Program-made: the position numbers and the translations under genes | Shown: piece after piece, positions 59,968 through 64,000 of the stretch | How positions within the stretch are numbered: the stretch's first letter is position 1 | How the letters are laid out: each line of letters begins with the position of its first letter | NCBI RefSeq assembly: GCF_008831075.1 | Contig: NZ_WBJX01000002.1 | Coordinates: forward strand, 248,001-312,000 | Length of the DNA stretch: 64,000 nt | Direction: 5' to 3' | Source: Pseudoclavibacter terrae | Lineage (GTDB): Bacteria; Actinomycetota; Actinomycetes; Actinomycetales; Microbacteriaceae | Notes under the pieces: model-generated | What the model saw: the letters and a program-made list of their open reading frames with translations, nothing else | Told to the model about the DNA's origin: nothing | Database searches by the model: none

Positions 59968-61320
59968 ATGCCCCCGTTCCACTCTCTCGACGATCTTGTC
60001 GAACTCGTGACCACCGAACTCGCCCGGGGAGACCTCAGCGCTGTCGCGTCTGCGCTGGGGAGCGCGCCGATGCCCGAGGTCGCCGTGCTGCTCGAACGCC
60101 TGCCTGCAGGAGACGCCGGGGTCGCGTTCCGGCTCCTGCCGAAGGACGAGGCCATGACCGTCTTCGAGCGCATGGACGCACCCGCGCAGCGCGAGGTCGT
60201 CGCGCAGCTCTCCGACGCCGACGTCGCGAGGGTCTTCTCGGAACTCGACCCAGACGACCGGGTCGCCCTCATGGACGAGCTCCCGGCGAAGATCGCGAAG
60301 CGGCTCATCCAGGACCTGCCGGCGGATGAGCGCGGCGGGACGGCCATCATCCTGGGCTACCCGGTCGGCTCCGTCGGCAGGCGCATGACCCCCGACTACG
60401 TCCACGTCTACCCGCACGAGCGCGTCGGCGTCGCCCTCGAGCGCATCCGGCAGCGGGGCGGCGACGCGGAGACCATCTACACGATCCCCGTCATCGACGA
60501 CGAGCGGCACCTGCTCGGTGTCGTGAGCCTCCGGGAGCTCTTCTTCGCCGACCCGGACGACGCGGTCGAGACCCACATGGCCACGGCCTTGTACGCGCAC
60601 GCCGACGACGACGCCGAGGTGACGGCCCGCACCCTCGTCGACCGGGGCGTGCTGGCGATGCCGATCGTCGACCGCGAGAGCAGACTCATCGGGCTGCTCA
60701 CGAGCGACGACGCGCACCGGATGGTCGAGGCCGCTCGCGACGAGGACGAGGCCCACGCAGGCGCAGCCGAACCGCTGCGGCGCCCGTACCTGACGACACC
60801 GGTCTTCGCCGTCGTCCGCTCCCGCATCGTCTGGCTGTTCGTGCTCGCCGTCTCCGCGATTCTGACGGTGAGCGTGCTCGAGCTCTTCGAGGCGACCCTC
60901 GAGCAGCAGGTGGCGCTCGCGCTGTTCATCCCACTCCTGACCGGCATCGGCGGCAACACCGGTTCGCAGGCGGCGACCACGGTCACGAGGGCCCTGGCCA
61001 TGGGGGAGGTGCGCCCCAGGAACGCCTGGCCGGTCGCGCTCAAGGAGCTGCGGACCGGCATCGTGCTCGGCGTGACGCTCGGGGCCGTCGCGTTCGCTAT
61101 CGCGACCACGTTCTACGGCATCGGCATCGGCACGGTCATCGGTCTCACGCTGCTGTCGGTCTGCACGATCTCGGCGACCGTCGGCGGCGTCATGCCGCTC
61201 GTGGCGAAGTCCATCCGGGTCGACCCCGCCGTGTTCTCGACGCCGTTCATCTCCACGTTCTGCGACGCGACGGGGCTCATCGTCTACTTCTCGATCGCGA
61301 AGTCGGTCCTGGGCATCTGA
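59968..61320 (+). CDS. mgtE: Magnesium transporter MgtE
   Basis: A 450-residue magnesium channel. The N-domain superhelix (about 1-130) includes VAVLLERLPAGDAGVAFRLL and ELDPDDRVALMDELPAKIAK. Two CBS domains follow (TIYTIPVIDDERHLLGVVSL and VLAMPIVDRESRLIGLLTSD). The membrane part has five helices with the pore motif FIPLLTGIGGNTGSQAATTV and a final helix of TPFISTFCDATGLIVYFSIA. It admits Mg2+ down its gradient, gated by intracellular Mg2+. ATG 59968 was chosen because the N-domain starts there. It is monocistronic, next to the divergent UvrA-like gene. Confidence 0.93.
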   Translation: MPPFHSLDDLVELVTTELARGDLSAVASALGSAPMPEVAVLLERLPAGDAGVAFRLLPKDEAMTVFERMDAPAQREVVAQLSDADVARVFSELDPDDRVALMDELPAKIAKRLIQDLPADERGGTAIILGYPVGSVGRRMTPDYVHVYPHERVGVALERIRQRGGDAETIYTIPVIDDERHLLGVVSLRELFFADPDDAVETHMATALYAHADDDAEVTARTLVDRGVLAMPIVDRESRLIGLLTSDDAHRMVEAARDEDEAHAGAAEPLRRPYLTTPVFAVVRSRIVWLFVLAVSAILTVSVLELFEATLEQQVALALFIPLLTGIGGNTGSQAATTVTRALAMGEVRPRNAWPVALKELRTGIVLGVTLGAVAFAIATTFYGIGIGTVIGLTLLSVCTISATVGGVMPLVAKSIRVDPAVFSTPFISTFCDATGLIVYFSIAKSVLGI

Positions 61321-61623
61321 GGCGAGACACGCCCGAGCGAACGCGGTCCAAGAATTCGCTCCGTGCGCCGGTCACCCGGTGAATTCATGGTCGTTCGCGC
61401 GCTTTGGCGTCACAAATAGGAGAAATGGGCCAACAAAACCCGGGCCGTAGCTCCGAATCGGGTGCAGCGACCCGAGACGCGGCGTGAACGTATACAACGC
61501 GCGTGTCCCCAAAACCGTATCGTGGGGGCGAGGCGTGGTAGCGGAGGACGATTTCCGCGATCGTGCCGGACTCTGGGGGGAGTCCACGGCGCCTGGCGCC
61601 GAGAATCAGCAGGAGAGAAGCGA
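61321..61623. other. Gene-free region before the LuxR-family regulator
   Basis: A 303-bp interval with no supported gene. It contains TATACA (61491-61496), a good -10-like element in GC-rich DNA, TCGGGT and ACCCGA as a small inverted repeat around 61458-61475, and AGGAGAG at 61611-61617, the ribosome-binding site of the next gene. It probably holds that gene's promoter and a leader of about 120 bases. Confidence 0.45.
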
Positions 61624-64000
61624 ATGTCCAGCACCACGCTCAACGGCGATCACCGCGGGGGAGAGCCGTGGCAGATCGCGGAACGCGACCGGCTCTCCGG
61701 CGTCGCGCTCGAGGGCCATGCCCTGACCTTCCTCGTCGGCATGCCGGGGAGCGGCCGCACCACGGTGCTCCGGCAGATGCAGGCGAAGCTCGAGACCGTC
61801 GGCGAGGCGCATGTCTGGTGCTCGTCACGCTCGGAGTTGCAACGTGTCCTGGACAGCCTCGCCGACGGGAAGCGCTCGGGGCGTCTCGCGGTGATCGTCG
61901 ACGACGTCATCGTCGCGCAGGACGACCAGCTCTGGGACCGCATCAGGCGGCTCGTCATGCCAGCGGACGGCGATGAGGCCCCGGACCGGGGGAGCGCCCC
62001 GCGATTCCTCATCGCGTCGCTGTCGATGCCGGATTGGGCCTCCGTGCACGGAGCCTCCGGCGTGGTCCTCAGGCCCCGAGACCTCGCCTTCGACGCGTCG
62101 GAGCTGAACGCGGTCCTGGCAGCCAACGCGCCAGGCTCGCCTCGAGAACTTCGGATGCAGCTCCTCGACTCGTTCGCCGGGCATCCGCTCACGACTCGCG
62201 TCGCGCTGGAGCGATTCCGGGCCAACGCCCACGCCGAAGGCTGGTCCGTCGTCAGCGGCAGCTCGAGTGCCGCCCTGACGCTGCAGGAGCTGCGTCGATT
62301 CGACCCGGCCGAGCTCGACCGCGTCGACGCCGTGCGGATGATGCGCGCCACCAGCGTCCTGCGGCGCCTTTCTCGGGAAGATCTCCACCTGCTCGCGCCG
62401 GAGCTGACCGGCGACCACTGGTTCGACCAGCTCGCCTCGTCCCCGTACGGCGTCACGGAGATCAACCCGGTGTCCCTCGACGGCGAGTTCGTCTGGCACG
62501 CGGACACCTTCGCGCGCCTCAGCGCCGAGCGTTCACCCCACGAGGTCCGTGCGCTCGCCGCGCGGGCCGTGGCGGCCTTCCCCGGCGAGAGCAACGTCAT
62601 GCAGAGGCTCTTCCTCTCCCTCCGGGCCCGCGCCTGGGGCGAAGTCGAGTCGATCGCGCAGCGCCACTTCAGGACCATCTACGAGTACGCCCCACGCGAG
62701 ACCGTCGAGGAGATGCTCCAGGCCCCGGCCAGCGTGCTCCCGCGGCTCGTGAGCACGAACCTCCTCATCGCCCTCTTCCGCTGGCGCAGATTCGGCGCCA
62801 CACGGAGCGTCCTCCACAGCCTGCGCGAGTCCAGCATCGCCACGACGCGCATCGCCGCCAGCGACCCGATCGGGTTGTTCTCGCAGGTCACGAGGCACTC
62901 CCTGGCCACCTCCTTCGGGGGAGACCGTGCCGCTGCCGAACGCTGCCTTCGCGACGCGAAGGCCCTCATCCGGGACGCGGACGGGAAGCTGCACGCCGCC
63001 CTCCACGCGTCGCCCATCGCCCGCGGTCGCTTCGCGGCCGACTGCCTCGTGCTGGTCTGGGCGGCAACCCTCCTCGAGGACATGCCGCTCGCACTCGAGC
63101 TGTCGAACATCGCCGCCGAGCACGGCCAGAGCTTCAACCGCACCGACACCGACGCGCTCCGGCACATCGAGATCATCGGGGTCATCGCCGGCGTGCGTCA
63201 GTCCGACGCAGCCAAGCTCACCGGTCGCTCCCTGCCGGGCTTCGCGGACTGCTTCGACCTGCTCGACAACGGCGAGGAAGCGAAGGCGCGCGACTTGGCG
63301 CGGCAGCTTCGCGACCTCCCCCGTTCCGTCCTCCCGCACGACACCGGGGCGAGCGTGCGCATCCTCCTCGAGGCCCTCGTGGGCGACGAGGACCCGATCG
63401 CCGAGGTCGATGAGCTCCTCGAGCTGAGCGCGGCGTCCTGGCGCGACGGGCTGCCATCCACGCTGCTCACCCTGTCGGCGACGACCTTCTACCTCACGCG
63501 CGGACAGAGCGTGCGCGCCCAGAAGGCGGCGGACTACTCCGGCGCGGAGGGCGACTGCTACGTGAGCGTCGCGCGCGCCCTCGTCGAGCTCGCGAACGGC
63601 CGACCCGGGGAGGCCCTCGCCCACGCCGAAGCCGCCCTCGCCGACGACAAGATCGCCCCGCGCTTCGCGTCCATCGCGCGCACGCTCGCGGCCCTCTGCG
63701 TGCTCCGGCTCGGCAACCTGGATGCGGCCGCCAACCGCATCGCAACGATGGCCACGCAGTGCCTCGACGATCGCAACGCCAGGTTCGCCCTGCGCTTCGC
63801 GACAACAAGCGACGCCGCGCTCATGACCTCCATCAGCGACAGGCTGCCGAAGCGCATCGCCGACCTGCTGGTGGTCTCCGCACTCGACTCGCGGCCCCTC
63901 TCCGACTCCACCGTCGGCGAGGAGCTCTCGAGCGCCGAGATCGAGGTCCTGCGCCTCGTCGGGAGGAACTGGACTAACGCGCAGATCGCCGCGCAGCGCT
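61624..64000 (+). CDS. Large ATPase-containing LuxR-family transcriptional regulator (partial, 3' end missing)
   Basis: The frame is open from ATG 61624 to the right edge, 792 codons so far. An N-terminal NTPase-like part has FLVGMPGSGRTTVLRQ (residues 37-52; P-loop with Arg instead of Lys), then LAVIVDDVIVAQDDQLWDRI as a Walker-B-like strand. The long middle is helical and TPR-like. The end reads LSSAEIEVLRLVGRNWTNAQ IAAQR, the start of a LuxR-type HTH that is cut by the window. AGGAGAG at 61611-61617 fixes the start. It belongs to the LAL/STAND-like group of regulators found near variable operons in Microbacteriaceae. Target genes are unknown. Confidence 0.75.
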   Translation, partial: MSSTTLNGDHRGGEPWQIAERDRLSGVALEGHALTFLVGMPGSGRTTVLRQMQAKLETVGEAHVWCSSRSELQRVLDSLADGKRSGRLAVIVDDVIVAQDDQLWDRIRRLVMPADGDEAPDRGSAPRFLIASLSMPDWASVHGASGVVLRPRDLAFDASELNAVLAANAPGSPRELRMQLLDSFAGHPLTTRVALERFRANAHAEGWSVVSGSSSAALTLQELRRFDPAELDRVDAVRMMRATSVLRRLSREDLHLLAPELTGDHWFDQLASSPYGVTEINPVSLDGEFVWHADTFARLSAERSPHEVRALAARAVAAFPGESNVMQRLFLSLRARAWGEVESIAQRHFRTIYEYAPRETVEEMLQAPASVLPRLVSTNLLIALFRWRRFGATRSVLHSLRESSIATTRIAASDPIGLFSQVTRHSLATSFGGDRAAAERCLRDAKALIRDADGKLHAALHASPIARGRFAADCLVLVWAATLLEDMPLALELSNIAAEHGQSFNRTDTDALRHIEIIGVIAGVRQSDAAKLTGRSLPGFADCFDLLDNGEEAKARDLARQLRDLPRSVLPHDTGASVRILLEALVGDEDPIAEVDELLELSAASWRDGLPSTLLTLSATTFYLTRGQSVRAQKAADYSGAEGDCYVSVARALVELANGRPGEALAHAEAALADDKIAPRFASIARTLAALCVLRLGNLDAAANRIATMATQCLDDRNARFALRFATTSDAALMTSISDRLPKRIADLLVVSALDSRPLSDSTVGEELSSAEIEVLRLVGRNWTNAQIAAQR

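Overview
The window is high-GC DNA from an actinobacterium, most likely a member of the Microbacteriaceae. The reasons are GTG/TTG starts, many apparently leaderless genes, a DUF222/HNH (13E12-type) gene, a DUF5997/LysR-like pair, a mycothiol-type formaldehyde operon and an ECF42 sigma factor with its DGPF partner. No rRNA, intact tRNA, CRISPR array or insertion sequence was found. Most of it is chromosome-like, interrupted by small accessory pockets.

Region 1 (1-7 kb): the end of a NYN/PIN-like gene, a PPOX-family stress protein, a TspO homologue, a CycA-type amino-acid permease, a membrane-anchored esterase, a truncated alcohol dehydrogenase and an acyltransferase-3 membrane protein. Two genes here (cycA, esterase) are preceded by tiny leader ORFs whose stop overlaps the start codon. 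Region 2 (7-13.1 kb): a sugar-acid catabolic locus made of an enolase-superfamily dehydratase, a DapA-family lyase, an IclR regulator and an ABC uptake system without its own ATPase. Region 3 (13.1-15.3 kb): a DesK/NarL-type two-component system. Its promoter shares a 36-bp motif with the acyltransferase promoter 8 kb away.

Region 4 (15.3-19.7 kb) is accessory: a predicted SRA-like/PD-(D/E)XK modified-DNA endonuclease convergent with a Nudix hydrolase, an excalibur protein, a SAM-IV riboswitch in front of an unrecognised gene, and an orphan HipB-like repressor with two 18-bp operators. Region 5 (19.7-38.2 kb): trimethylamine monooxygenase, membrane and exported proteins, a Na+/H+ antiporter-like protein, SixA phosphatase, the ECF42/DGPF module, YceI, acyl-CoA ligase, hydrolases and PEP carboxylase.

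Region 6 (38.3-43.2 kb) looks like a butyrolactone-type signalling locus. It has an AfsA-domain synthase, a receptor-like TetR regulator, an SDR protein without the usual Tyr/Lys, and a stand-alone N-terminal fragment resembling a lasso-peptide cyclase; a candidate autoregulatory element lies before afsA. Region 7 (43.2-64 kb): aminotransferase, ABC exporter pair, two RibD/DHFR-like reductases around an LLM oxidoreductase, the DUF222 protein with internal tandem repeats, the LysR-like/DUF5997 pair, a MOSC protein, a 14-bp minisatellite, the mycothiol formaldehyde operon, a DUF4031/HD protein, a short UvrA paralogue, MgtE and the first 792 codons of a large LuxR-family ATPase regulator that runs off the right edge.
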